In this document: in pieces, positions 35,148 to 43,238 of the stretch
Numbering within the stretch: the stretch's first letter is position 1
How the letters are laid out: each line of letters starts with the position of its first letter
Assembly: GCA_045531585.1 (NCBI GenBank)
Contig: JAZSEH010000058.1
Location: 1 to 64,000, forward strand
Length of the DNA: 64,000 nt
Source: SIG587 sp045531585
GTDB taxonomy: Bacteria; Bacillota; Clostridia; Oscillospirales; Acutalibacteraceae
Reading direction: 5' to 3'
Position numbers and translations under genes: made by a program
Notes under the pieces: model-generated
The model's database searches: none
The model's input: only the letters and a program-made list of their open reading frames with translations
Told to the model about the DNA's origin: nothing

Positions 35148-37691
35148 ATGAAGCTTCTGGCTATTGACGGAAACAGTATTATAAACCGTGCCTTTTACGG
35201 CATAAGATTGCTAACCACTAAGGATGGACAGTATACCAATGCGGTGTACGGCTTTATAACCATTTTAAACCGTCTTATTGAACAGGAAAAGCCCGATGGC
35301 GTTGCTGTTGCCTTCGATTTAAAGGCACCCACCTTCCGCCATAAAATGTATGAGGGCTACAAGGCAGGCAGGCGCCCTATGCCTGAGGAGCTTGCCGCAC
35401 AGCTTCCCGTTGTTAAGGAGTGGCTAACCCTCAGGGGTTATACCTGTATTGAGCAGGAGGGCTATGAAGCCGATGATATTTTAGGCACCCTTTCCGCCGC
35501 CGCAGGAGAAAATGATACCTGCGTTATAGCCACGGGAGATAAGGACTCCCTGCAGCTTATAGGTGAGAGGGTTAAGGTGCTTCTTGCAGCTACCAAAATG
35601 GGTCGCCCCGAGCTTACCGTTTACGATGAGGCGGCGTTGTTTGAGAAATACGGCCTGACTCCCGACGGTATGCGTCAGCTTAAAAGCCTTATGGGCGATA
35701 CCTCCGATAAAATACCCGGTGTTGCAGGTGTGGGAGAAAAAACCGCCACCGAGCTTATTCAGAAATATAATAACATTGATTATATATACCAAAACCTTGA
35801 CGCCCTTGATATTAAGGAGGCGGTGCGTGCAAAATTGGCCGCAGGCAAAGAAAGCGCCTACTTAAGCCTTGAGCTGGGCACAATATGCAAGCAGGTGCCC
35901 GTTTGTACCGATTATTCACAGTATGCCGCCAAGGAAGGGGATAAAGGAGCCCTTGCCGCACTTATGACCCGTCTTGAGCTTTTTAAGCTTATGGAGAATA
36001 TGGGCATTACCCCCGTTTCGGTACAAACCGCAATGGATTTTGGGTCAAGCAGTATATGTCCTGCCGATGCAGGCGAAATTCTTAATAACTGCAAAAGTAT
36101 TGATATTTATATAGATTACGAAAAAAATACCGCCGCCATTTGTAACGGGGAACGTGCCGCAAGTGTGTCCCTTGAGGATGGGCAATTTGTTTCCTTGCTA
36201 TCAAACGATGCGGTGGAAAAAAGGGTTTACGACCTGAAAACCCTTTATAAATACTGTACCCTTAAGGGAACCAAGCTTAAAGGGGTAGTATTTGACAGTA
36301 TGCTGGCGGCCTACCTTTTAAATCCCAATGCCTCAAGCTACGCTCCAGACAGGCTTATTGCTGAGTACGGAGGGGCCGATATTGACTGTGAGGATGAGCT
36401 TATCCGCCTTGGTGCAGGGCACAGTGCAGTTTGTGATAATTTGAAAAAAGAGCTTGAGGGTAAGGAGCAGTACACCCTCCTTCAGGATATTGAGCTGCCT
36501 CTGGCTACGGTTCTTGCCGAAATGGAGTATGAGGGCTTTCTTGTGGACGGACGGGGCCTTGAGAAAATGGGTGCCCAGCTTCAGGAAAGAATAGCCGCCG
36601 CCGAAAAGGAGATATATTCCCTTGTAGGCTATGAATTCAATCTTAATTCACCAAAGCAGTTAGGCGTTGCCCTTTTTGAGGATTTAGGTCTGCCCGCCAG
36701 AAAAAAGACCAAGAGCGGCTACAGTACCTCTGCAGAGGTGCTTGAGGAGTTAAGGGACGCTCACCCTGCAGTTTCTCTATTGCTTAATTATCGCTCCCTT
36801 GCCAAGCTTAAATCCACCTACTGTGACGGACTTTTAAAGGCCATTGAGCAGGATGGCAGAATACGTTCCACCTTTAATCAAACCGAAACAAGAACGGGCA
36901 GAATAAGCTCCTTGGAGCCTAACCTGCAAAACATCCCCGTGCGTCAGGAGGAGGGCAGAAGGCTTCGCCGCTTCTTTACCGCAAGGGAAGGCTACGTTCT
37001 GTGTGATGCCGACTACTCTCAGATAGAACTGCGTGTGCTTGCCCATATATCGGGGGATAAGGTCATGCAAGACGCCTTTAATCAGGGTGTGGATATTCAT
37101 ACCGTTACCGCCGCTCAGGTGTTCGGTATACCCACCGAAATGGTTACGCCCCTTATGCGAACAAGGGCCAAGGCGGTAAACTTTGGTATAGTTTACGGCA
37201 TAGGTGCACATTCCCTTTCTAAGGATATAGGTGTATCCTATAAGGAAGCCTCTCAGTATATAAAGGGCTACCTTGCCACCTACCCTCAGGTAGATGCCTA
37301 TATGAAGGAGGTTATTGAAAACGCCAAGGAAAAGGGCTTTATAACCACCCTGTTCGGCAGAAGACGCTACCTGCCTGAGCTTTCAAGCTCCAACGGAATG
37401 ATGCGCGCCTTTGGTGAGCGTGTTGCTCGTAACGCCCCCATTCAGGGTACCGCGGCGGATATAATTAAAATAGCAATGATCAGGGTAAGAGACCGCTTGA
37501 AGGCCGAGAGACTTGATGCCCGCCTTATACTTCAGGTACACGATGAGCTTATAGTTGAGTGTAAGGAGGAACTGAAGGACACCGTCTGCCGCCTTTTGGA
37601 GGAGGAGATGAGTGCCGCCGCAAGCCTTGACGTGAAGCTTCTGGTGGAGGCCCACGCAGGCAAAACCTGGTACGATGCTAAAGAAGGATAA
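35148..37691 (+). CDS. polA: DNA polymerase I
   Basis: 847 residues. A 5'-3' exonuclease domain (LLAIDGNSIINRAFYG, YEADDILGT, GDKDSLQLI) is followed by a middle domain in which the 3'-5' exonuclease carboxylates (DxE) are not seen (SIDIYIDYEK), as is usual in many Firmicutes. The polymerase domain follows with motif A DYSQIELRVLAH, motif B RAKAVNFGIVYG and motif C QVHDEL. It fills gaps and removes RNA primers. It probably lacks proofreading. Confidence 0.97.
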   Translation: MKLLAIDGNSIINRAFYGIRLLTTKDGQYTNAVYGFITILNRLIEQEKPDGVAVAFDLKAPTFRHKMYEGYKAGRRPMPEELAAQLPVVKEWLTLRGYTCIEQEGYEADDILGTLSAAAGENDTCVIATGDKDSLQLIGERVKVLLAATKMGRPELTVYDEAALFEKYGLTPDGMRQLKSLMGDTSDKIPGVAGVGEKTATELIQKYNNIDYIYQNLDALDIKEAVRAKLAAGKESAYLSLELGTICKQVPVCTDYSQYAAKEGDKGALAALMTRLELFKLMENMGITPVSVQTAMDFGSSSICPADAGEILNNCKSIDIYIDYEKNTAAICNGERAASVSLEDGQFVSLLSNDAVEKRVYDLKTLYKYCTLKGTKLKGVVFDSMLAAYLLNPNASSYAPDRLIAEYGGADIDCEDELIRLGAGHSAVCDNLKKELEGKEQYTLLQDIELPLATVLAEMEYEGFLVDGRGLEKMGAQLQERIAAAEKEIYSLVGYEFNLNSPKQLGVALFEDLGLPARKKTKSGYSTSAEVLEELRDAHPAVSLLLNYRSLAKLKSTYCDGLLKAIEQDGRIRSTFNQTETRTGRISSLEPNLQNIPVRQEEGRRLRRFFTAREGYVLCDADYSQIELRVLAHISGDKVMQDAFNQGVDIHTVTAAQVFGIPTEMVTPLMRTRAKAVNFGIVYGIGAHSLSKDIGVSYKEASQYIKGYLATYPQVDAYMKEVIENAKEKGFITTLFGRRRYLPELSSSNGMMRAFGERVARNAPIQGTAADIIKIAMIRVRDRLKAERLDARLILQVHDELIVECKEELKDTVCRLLEEEMSAAASLDVKLLVEAHAGKTWYDAKEG

Positions 37692-37698
37692 GTATTAA

Positions 37699-38514
37699 AT
37701 GAATGTACTTTTTGTTTGCACAGGCAACACCTGCCGCTCTCCCATGGCGCAGGCCTTGCTGGAGGCAAAAAAATTACAGGGCGTGTCTGTTAAAAGCGCA
37801 GGCATTTTTGCTGATGGCTCACCCATAAGCAACGGTAGTCTTAACGCCCTAAGAGAAATAGGTATTGATTATTCCCACCATATATCCACACCCTTGAGTG
37901 ATGAGCTGATAGATTGGGCAGACGTTATTTACTGTATGTCACCCTCCCACCTTGCCGCCCTTAAAGGAATTTCAAAGGCACGGCTTTTAGGCTGTGGAAT
38001 TGCTGACCCCTTCGGCGGGGATGAGAATATTTACAGGCTCTGCCGTGAGCAGATAGCCGCCGCTGTTGAGAATATTTCCACGCCTGCAGTTTATGTCGCT
38101 ACAGAGGAGGACCTTAAGGGTATAGCCGCCCTTGAGCAGGAATGTTTTAGTGAGCCCTGGAGCCTTCAGGGTCTGAGGGACTCTATGGATGAGGGCACTC
38201 TGTTTCTTGTGTGCAAGCAGCTTGAAAGGGTGCTGGGCTACGTGGGACTTAATACCGTTCTGGATGAGGGTTATATAACCAACCTTGCCGTAACCAAGGA
38301 AAGAAGAAGGCAGGGTATAGGCTCCGTCTTGCTTTCGGCCCTTGAGCAGGTTGCAGGGGAAAAGGGTCTTTCCTTTATAACGCTGGAGGTGCGCCGAAGC
38401 AACACGGGTGCACAGGCGCTTTATAATAAATTCGGGTATGAAAGGGTAGGGGAGCGTAAGGGCTTTTATACCAACCCGAAAGAGGATGCAATTTTACTTA
38501 CAAGGAAGTTTTAA
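37699..38514 (+). CDS. Fusion of low-molecular-weight protein phosphatase and RimI-type N-acetyltransferase
   Basis: 271 residues. Residues 1-127 are a short LMW tyrosine/arginine phosphatase: catalytic P-loop CTGNTCRS (C-x5-R) and the general-acid loop ADPFGG. Residues about 128-271 are a GNAT domain of the RimI type, with the acetyl-CoA site RRRQGIGSVLL and the C-terminal ALYNKFGYERVG. RimI acetylates the N-terminal alanine of ribosomal protein S18; LMW-PTPs dephosphorylate Tyr or Arg. There is no internal stop or RBS at the junction. tsaD follows at 6 nt, the usual RimI neighbour. The fusion may be a simple gene fusion or link two regulatory activities. Confidence 0.9.
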   Translation: MNVLFVCTGNTCRSPMAQALLEAKKLQGVSVKSAGIFADGSPISNGSLNALREIGIDYSHHISTPLSDELIDWADVIYCMSPSHLAALKGISKARLLGCGIADPFGGDENIYRLCREQIAAAVENISTPAVYVATEEDLKGIAALEQECFSEPWSLQGLRDSMDEGTLFLVCKQLERVLGYVGLNTVLDEGYITNLAVTKERRRQGIGSVLLSALEQVAGEKGLSFITLEVRRSNTGAQALYNKFGYERVGERKGFYTNPKEDAILLTRKF

Positions 38515-38520
38515 AGGTTT

Positions 38521-39525
38521 ATGAAGATACTTGCAATAGAATCCTCCTGTGATGAGACCGCCGTAGCGGTGGTTGAAAACAGAGAAATACTTTCAAATGT
38601 GGTATCCACCCAGATTGCTGAGCATAAAATTTACGGAGGAGTTGTTCCCGAGATAGCCTCACGCCGCCACGCTGAGGCAATATCCGCCGTGTGTGACGAG
38701 GCGCTTTTAAGGGCAGGGCTTGAATATTCGGATATTGATGCCGTTGCCGTTACATACGCACCGGGACTTATTGGTGCCCTGCTTGTGGGGGTTAACTTTG
38801 CAAAGGGCCTTGCCATGTCCCTTAACAAGCCCCTTATTCCCGTGCATCATCTTCGCTCCCACATTGCGGCAAACTACCTTGCACATAAGGAGCTAAAGCC
38901 CCCGTTTTTATGTCTTACCGTATCAGGCGGCAACAGTATTCTGACTGAAGTTCGTGATTATACCGATTTTGAGATAATAGGTCAGACTACGGATGACGCC
39001 GCAGGTGAGTGCTTTGACAAATGCGCCAGAGCCTTAGGCCTTGAATACCCTGGCGGAGTTAACCTTGACAGGGTTGCCACCACGCCTGACCATAAAAAAT
39101 ACCCGCTGCCCACACCCCACACAAAGGGTGAGTACGATTTTTCCTTTTCAGGAATGAAAACGGCAGTTTTAAACCTTATAAACAATCTCTCCCAAAAGGG
39201 TGAACAGGTGGACGTTCCCGTAATGTGCGCCACCCTCAGGGATAAGGTTACCGATATTCTGGTAAGCAAGACCCTTGCCGCCGCAAGGGAAAAGGGTCAT
39301 ACAAAAATAGTTATGGCAGGGGGCGTTTCGGCCAACAGTCAGCTGAGAGCTAAAATGGAGGAGCAATGCAAAAAAGCAGGCTTTGAACTATACTTTCCCC
39401 CCTTAAGCCTGTGCGGAGATAACGCCGCAATGGTTGGCGCTCAGGCGGTATATGAATATGAGGCAGGGCATATTGGAGATACCTCCCTTAACGCCTACGC
39501 CACCAAAGATATTAAAGAAGGCTAA
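38521..39525 (+). CDS. tsaD: tRNA N6-adenosine threonylcarbamoyltransferase TsaD
   Basis: 334 residues. ASKHA fold with LAIESSCDETAVAVV, the metal-binding HxxxH of VPEIASRRHAEAI and further HHLRSHIAANYL, plus GGVSANSQLR near the end. It transfers threonylcarbamoyl to A37 of ANN-decoding tRNAs with TsaB and TsaE (encoded at 31.4-32.5 kb). It begins 6 nt after the phosphatase/RimI fusion and ends 2 nt before mntP. Confidence 0.98.
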   Translation: MKILAIESSCDETAVAVVENREILSNVVSTQIAEHKIYGGVVPEIASRRHAEAISAVCDEALLRAGLEYSDIDAVAVTYAPGLIGALLVGVNFAKGLAMSLNKPLIPVHHLRSHIAANYLAHKELKPPFLCLTVSGGNSILTEVRDYTDFEIIGQTTDDAAGECFDKCARALGLEYPGGVNLDRVATTPDHKKYPLPTPHTKGEYDFSFSGMKTAVLNLINNLSQKGEQVDVPVMCATLRDKVTDILVSKTLAAAREKGHTKIVMAGGVSANSQLRAKMEEQCKKAGFELYFPPLSLCGDNAAMVGAQAVYEYEAGHIGDTSLNAYATKDIKEG

Positions 39526-39527
39526 GA

Positions 39528-40112
39528 ATGAAATTTGATATAATGTTTTTTGTGCAAAGCATAATGCTTGGGGTAGGCCTTGCTATGGATGCCTTTTCGG
39601 TGTCAATGGCCAACGGTCTTAATGACCCTAAAATGAGGAAAAGTAAAATTTTTCTTATAGCAGGTGTTTTTGCAGTTTTTCAGGCCCTTATGCCCCTTAC
39701 GGGCTGGGCGGTGGTACACACGGCCGCCAAGGCCTTTGCCGTTTTCCAGAAGTATATACCCTTTATTGCCCTTGCCCTCCTTGGATTTATAGGCGGTAAA
39801 ATGCTCCTTGAGGGTATACGCGGCTGTGACCGTGAGGAAGACTGTGAAGGGCTTACTCTGGGCGTTCTTATGGTTCAGGGAATTGCCACCTCTATTGACG
39901 CCCTTTCGGTGGGATTTACCATAGCTGACCATAACGGCCTTCAGGCCCTTGTTTGCGCTCTGCTTATAGCGGCGGTTACCTTTGTAATTTGTGTGGCAGG
40001 GGTAGTAATAGGTAAAAATTTCGGCACAAGGCTTGCAGGAAAGGCAAGCATTTTAGGCGGTGCAATACTTATTTTAATAGGTCTGGAAATTTTTTTGACA
40101 AATATTTTATAA
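39528..40112 (+). CDS. mntP: Manganese efflux pump MntP
   Basis: 194 residues, six membrane helices. Two related halves each carry an acidic motif: GLAMDAFSVSMANGL and ATSIDALSVGFT, the Asp-containing signature of MntP/DUF204. It exports Mn2+. No yybP-ykoY-like Mn riboswitch lies upstream; the gene is instead cotranscribed with tsaD. It is last in this run; the next gene has its own promoter. Confidence 0.95.
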   Translation: MKFDIMFFVQSIMLGVGLAMDAFSVSMANGLNDPKMRKSKIFLIAGVFAVFQALMPLTGWAVVHTAAKAFAVFQKYIPFIALALLGFIGGKMLLEGIRGCDREEDCEGLTLGVLMVQGIATSIDALSVGFTIADHNGLQALVCALLIAAVTFVICVAGVVIGKNFGTRLAGKASILGGAILILIGLEIFLTNIL

Positions 40113-40117
40113 TTGGG

Positions 40118-40146
40118 TTGACTTTGCTTTTTTAACGGGTTAAAAT
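40118..40146 (+). promoter_or_regulatory. Promoter of the sugar isomerase-like gene
   Basis: TTGACT (40118-40123), 17-bp spacer, TAAAAT (40141-40146). Start predicted near 40153, 22 nt upstream of the ATG. Confidence 0.8.
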
Positions 40147-40174
40147 GGCAGTATGAAAGGAGTGCTGATATATT

Positions 40175-40900
40175 ATGACAAACTATGGCATTCAGTTATA
40201 TTCTGTAAAAGATTTTATGGCCGAGAGTGTTGAAAACACCTTAAAGCAGATAGCCGAAATGGGCTACACAATGGTTGAGCCTGCAGGCTTCTTTGATACC
40301 TCTGCTGAGGATTTTAAAAGCTATTGCGATAAGTACGGCCTTACCGTAAGCAGTACACACAACGGTCTGTGGACCATTACCAAGGGTAATTTCGATAGCA
40401 CCGTAGCTTATTTAAAGACCATTGGCTGTAAGCGGTTTATTATGCCCGGTTGTGCCTATAAAACTAAGGAGGAGCTTGACCACTCCATTGAGCTTATAAA
40501 TGAGTATGCTCCAAAGCTGGCAGCGCAGGGTATGGAAATGATGTACCATAACCATTGCGATGAGTTTTATTATAATACCGATGAACTAATTCCCGAGGTT
40601 GAGCTTATTAACCGCACCGATATAAAGCTGCAGATAGACGTTTATTGGATCTACCGTGCAGGCGTTAATCCCATATACTTCCTTGAGCAGTTTAAGGACC
40701 GTATCGGCGCCGTTCACCTTAAGGACGGTACAATGGAGCATGGCACACCTTTAGGTCAGGGTACCGCACCCATTGCTCAGGTAGTTAAGTGGGCCAAGAA
40801 AAACAACGTGCTTATGGTTGTTGAGAATGAGCCTACTGCCGACAAGCAGATGACAGAGGCCAAGATGTGCATTGACTATCTTAAATCTTTAGAAGATTAG
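40175..40900 (+). CDS. Sugar phosphate isomerase/epimerase-type TIM barrel protein
   Basis: 241 residues, cytoplasmic. It has xylose-isomerase-like AP-endonuclease family 2 fold: YGIQLYSVKDF at strand 1, metal-ligand regions MMYHNHCDEF, QIDVYWI, AVHLKDG and VVENEP. Family members isomerise or epimerise ketoses, inosose or related polyols with a divalent metal. The actual substrate cannot be read from the sequence, and no catabolic partner is adjacent. It is followed by a short family A repeat and is convergent with the DUF6809 gene. Confidence 0.85.
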   Translation: MTNYGIQLYSVKDFMAESVENTLKQIAEMGYTMVEPAGFFDTSAEDFKSYCDKYGLTVSSTHNGLWTITKGNFDSTVAYLKTIGCKRFIMPGCAYKTKEELDHSIELINEYAPKLAAQGMEMMYHNHCDEFYYNTDELIPEVELINRTDIKLQIDVYWIYRAGVNPIYFLEQFKDRIGAVHLKDGTMEHGTPLGQGTAPIAQVVKWAKKNNVLMVVENEPTADKQMTEAKMCIDYLKSLED

Positions 40901-40905
40901 TATAA

Positions 40906-40997
40906 GGGATGTCTCACTAAGCGCAGAACAAAACGAAAAGAAAAAATAAACTGTCTTGTAGAAACGGTTAATTTCCTACAAGACAGTTTTTATTTTA
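40906..40997. repeat. Short family A repeat (copy A3) forming a bidirectional terminator
   Basis: The left terminal repeat and box (AGGGATGTCTCACTAAG, then CGCAGAACAAAA) match copies A1/A2. It contains hairpin H1 (AAACTGTCTTGTAG 40948-40961 with 40976-40989, 14 perfect pairs) and a T-run. The H2 half and right terminal repeat are absent. It lies between convergent genes, like A1 and A2. Confidence 0.75.
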
Positions 40998-41003
40998 GAT
41001 ATA

Positions 41004-41285
41004 TTACAATAAATCCTGTGCTCCGCTAAATGCCTCGAAAAAAAGTCTTGTGCCCACACAGAAGCCGTCACAAAAGGCTTGCTCGTTTGAGACTATAAGA
41101 TATTCGTTTAAAAGGTCGGTATAGTTTTTAATTACCTTTTTTTGTTCCTCGTTAAGTATTCCTTCGATTTTTTCTTCGCTTTTTCCGATAAGCCGTTCAA
41201 GTTCTTTCATTTCACCGTTGTTTTTTCCAAAGCGTGAAATGGGTTCCAAATTCCCATTCCATAAATTTGCAATTGATTTTATCAT
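41004..41285 (-). CDS. Small DUF6809-like protein
   Basis: 93 residues, predicted mainly helical: KNNGEMKELERLIGKSEEKI, then LNEEQKKVIKNYTDLLNEYL and a C-terminal QAFCDGFCVGTRLFFEAF. It resembles DUF6809-type proteins of Clostridia, common near mobile or phage-derived genes; function unknown. ATG 41285 follows AAGGAGGTAATAAT on the minus strand. It is divergent from a ribbon-helix-helix gene, with a palindrome in its own promoter, so is probably repressed by that protein. Confidence 0.75.
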   Translation of the reverse strand: MIKSIANLWNGNLEPISRFGKNNGEMKELERLIGKSEEKIEGILNEEQKKVIKNYTDLLNEYLIVSNEQAFCDGFCVGTRLFFEAFSGAQDLL

Positions 41286-41312
41286 ATTATTACCTCCTTT
41301 TTTATACAAATA

Positions 41313-41341
41313 ATTATATCAAAGTGATATCACTTTGGCAA
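41313..41341 (-). promoter_or_regulatory. Promoter of the DUF6809-like gene with an operator in the spacer
   Basis: Minus strand TTGCCA (41341-41336), 17-bp spacer, TATAAT (41318-41313). The spacer is almost exactly the 18-bp palindrome CAAAGTGATATCACTTTG (41320-41337). Confidence 0.85.
41320..41337. promoter_or_regulatory. Palindromic operator O1
   Basis: CAAAGTGATATCACTTTG, a perfect 18-bp palindrome with core GTGATATCAC, lying between the -35 and -10 boxes of the leftward promoter. It shares GATATCAC with O2. Confidence 0.8.
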
Positions 41342-41376
41342 TATGAAAGATAGAAAATCTGCGTATTAAACAAAAT

Positions 41377-41393
41377 GATATCACCGTGATATC
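41377..41393. promoter_or_regulatory. Palindromic operator O2
   Basis: GATATCACCGTGATATC, perfect with a central C, directly abutting the -35 box of the rightward promoter. Further TGATAC direct repeats (41422-41438, about 11-bp step) overlap its -10 and RBS and may extend the site. Confidence 0.8.
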
Positions 41394-41422
41394 TTGTTTA
41401 TTGTGCAAAAGTGGTATATAAT
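41394..41422 (+). promoter_or_regulatory. Promoter of the RHH regulator gene
   Basis: TTGTTT (41394-41399), 17-bp spacer, TATAAT (41417-41422). The ATG follows 18 nt after the -10 box, so the leader is only about 11 nt, containing GAGGTGAT as RBS. Confidence 0.8.
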
Positions 41423-41439
41423 GATACCGAGGTGATACT

Positions 41440-41586
41440 ATGACCGATAAAATTCAAGTAAGTTTGCGACTTCCCGAAGAGGTAATAGCACAGCTTAAGG
41501 ACGAGGCCGAAAAGCAAAAGCGCAGTGTAAACAACCTGCTTGAGGTCATAATAGATGAATATCTTAAAAAAATAAAAAACACTTGA
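41440..41586 (+). CDS. Small ribbon-helix-helix (Arc/MetJ-type) repressor
   Basis: 48 residues: MTDKIQVSLRLPEEVIAQLK, then DEAEKQKRSVNNLLEVIIDE and YLKKIKNT. It has the RHH layout: an alternating N-terminal strand (IQVSLRLP), helix A, the turn with SVNN, and helix B. Such proteins bind operators as dimers of dimers through the beta-ribbon. It has its own promoter with a flanking palindrome and is divergent from the DUF6809-like gene, which carries a related palindrome; autoregulation and control of its neighbour are likely. A toxin-antitoxin or phage origin is possible, but no toxin gene follows it. Confidence 0.85.
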   Translation: MTDKIQVSLRLPEEVIAQLKDEAEKQKRSVNNLLEVIIDEYLKKIKNT

Positions 41587-41611
41587 TTTTTTTAAAATTA
41601 TGTGTTAAACT
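41583..41611 (+). promoter_or_regulatory. Possible promoter of the rimP operon
   Basis: TTGATT (41583-41588), 17-bp spacer, TAAACT (41606-41611). It begins at the stop codon of the RHH gene. Start near 41618, shortly before the rimP leader hairpin. Confidence 0.5.
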
Positions 41612-41636
41612 ATGGTATGTTAAGAAGTAAGTAAAA

Positions 41637-41667
41637 GGAGAGTGGGTTTTGGCCCGCTCTTTTGTTT
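41637..41667 (+). ncRNA. rimP leader-type hairpin (attenuator)
   Basis: AGAGTGGG pairs with CCCGCTCT across a TTTTGG loop and is followed by TTTTGTTTTGG, directly before the rimP RBS. Position and form match the rimP-leader family of Firmicutes, a terminator-like element thought to control the nusA operon. Only the hairpin is supported here; the wider fold was not computed. Confidence 0.65.
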
Positions 41668-41690
41668 TGGTGTGAAAGGAGCGTATGCTT

Positions 41691-42143
41691 ATGGCAGGTA
41701 TTGCCGACAGGGTCCGTGCCCTTGTTGAGCAGGCGGTAATTTCCCAAGGGGTTGAGCTTTGGGACGTTCGCTTTGTTAAGGAGGGTGCATCCTACTACCT
41801 AAGAATATTTATTGACAGTGAAAAGGGAATAGACATTGATGATTGCACCAACGTTTCCCACGCGGTTGACCCCATTCTGGATGAGGCTGACCCCATTGAC
41901 AAATCCTATTATCTTGAGGTGTGCTCACCCGGGCTTGAGCGTGAGCTTTGCCGCCCTGAGCATTTTGAAAAGATGATGGGACAGCCCGTAACGGCAAAGC
42001 TTTATAGGGCGAAAAACGGCTCTAAGGAGCTTAAGGGTACCCTTGCAGGGTATAATGACGGTAATTTAACGCTGGACGTAAACGGAGAAAGCGTTACCCT
42101 TACTAAGGGTGACGTAGCCTCGGTACATCTTGCGGATCTATAA
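41691..42143 (+). CDS. rimP: Ribosome maturation factor RimP
   Basis: 150 residues. VELWDVRFVKEGASYYLRIFID, then GIDIDDCTNVSHAVDPILDE and YYLEVCSPGLERELCRPEHF are the characteristic segments. It assists 30S maturation. Two nearby in-frame ATG codons (41685 and 41691) fit; the second has better spacing from AAAGGAG. It heads the rimP-nusA-rnpM-ylxQ-infB-rbfA-nrnA-truB-ribF operon. Confidence 0.96.
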   Translation: MAGIADRVRALVEQAVISQGVELWDVRFVKEGASYYLRIFIDSEKGIDIDDCTNVSHAVDPILDEADPIDKSYYLEVCSPGLERELCRPEHFEKMMGQPVTAKLYRAKNGSKELKGTLAGYNDGNLTLDVNGESVTLTKGDVASVHLADL

Positions 42144-42176
42144 AAATAAATAATAAACGGAGGTTTTTGAGAAAAA

Positions 42177-43238
42177 ATGGATAATAAGGAATTTTTCGCA
42201 GCACTTGAAGCAATGGAGGAGGAAAGGGGCATACCCAAGGAATTTTTGGCCGACAAAATTGCCGATGCCATTGTTGTTGCCGCAAGAAAGGATTTTGGCG
42301 GCAGAGAGATTGTTTCCTGTATAATTGACCCCGAAAAGCAGATTTTCTCTGTTTGGGCAAGAAAGGAAGTAGTTGATGAGGTTGAGGATCGCTTTGCACA
42401 GATAACCAAAGAGGAAGCCGCAAAGATTGACCCCAAATCAGTTGAGCAGGGCTTTGTTGACATTGCCCTTGATCCTATGAAGTTCGGCCGCGTTGTGGCA
42501 CAGAACTCCAAGAATAATTTCCGTCAGGGCGTAAGGGACGTTGAGCGCGGCCAGACCTTGGCAGAGTTCCAGTCCCGCAATCGTGAGCTGGTAACCGCCC
42601 TTGTTCAGCGTGTTGACCCCAAAACAGGCAACGCCTCCCTTACCATAGGCAACCGCGAGGCAACCCTGCCCAAGCTTGAGCAGGTTCCCGACGAGGTGCT
42701 TAAAGAAGGCGACCATATTAAGGTTTACATTGTTGACGTTAAGGAGACCGAGCGCGGTCCCAAGGTAATGCTTTCCCGTACACATCCCGGCCTTGTAAAG
42801 CGTCTTTTTGAGACCGAGGTTCCCGAAATTGCCGACGGTACCATTGAAATAAAGGCAGTTTCCCGTCAGGCAGGCAGCCGCACAAAGCTTGCAGTTTACA
42901 GTGCCGATACCGAGATAGATGCCGTTGGTGCCTGTATCGGTCAGCGCGGCGCCCGTGTTAACAAGATAGTTGAAGAGCTTGCAGGAGAAAAGATAGACAT
43001 AGTTAAGTATTCCGAGGATCCTGTAGCCTTTGTAAGTGAGGCTTTATCCCCCGCAAAGGTGCTTTCGGTAGATATTGAAAGTGAGGAGCCCAAGGTATGC
43101 CACGCCACCGTTCCCGATGCACAGCTTTCTTTGGCAATCGGTAACAAGGGACAAAACGTTCGTCTTGCCGCTAAGCTTACAGGCTGGAAGATAGATATCC
43201 GCCCCGAAAGCGGATTTTACGGTGAGGATGAGCAGTAA
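42177..43238 (+). CDS. nusA: Transcription termination/antitermination factor NusA
   Basis: 353 residues. N-terminal RNAP-binding domain (DNKEFFAALEAMEEERGI), S1 domain (GQTLAEFQSRNREL... HIKVYIVDV), then two KH domains (IGQRGARVNKIVEEL, IGNKGQNVRLAAKLTGWKID). There is no acidic C-terminal repeat region, as in other Firmicutes. It modulates pausing and termination. It ends by overlapping the rnpM start by 1 nt. Confidence 0.97.
   Translation: MDNKEFFAALEAMEEERGIPKEFLADKIADAIVVAARKDFGGREIVSCIIDPEKQIFSVWARKEVVDEVEDRFAQITKEEAAKIDPKSVEQGFVDIALDPMKFGRVVAQNSKNNFRQGVRDVERGQTLAEFQSRNRELVTALVQRVDPKTGNASLTIGNREATLPKLEQVPDEVLKEGDHIKVYIVDVKETERGPKVMLSRTHPGLVKRLFETEVPEIADGTIEIKAVSRQAGSRTKLAVYSADTEIDAVGACIGQRGARVNKIVEELAGEKIDIVKYSEDPVAFVSEALSPAKVLSVDIESEEPKVCHATVPDAQLSLAIGNKGQNVRLAAKLTGWKIDIRPESGFYGEDEQ

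Noticed and set aside
40118..40175. A manganese riboswitch (yybP-ykoY type) associated with mntP
   Set aside because: The gap follows rather than precedes mntP, and no riboswitch core was recognised upstream of mntP, which begins 2 nt after tsaD.
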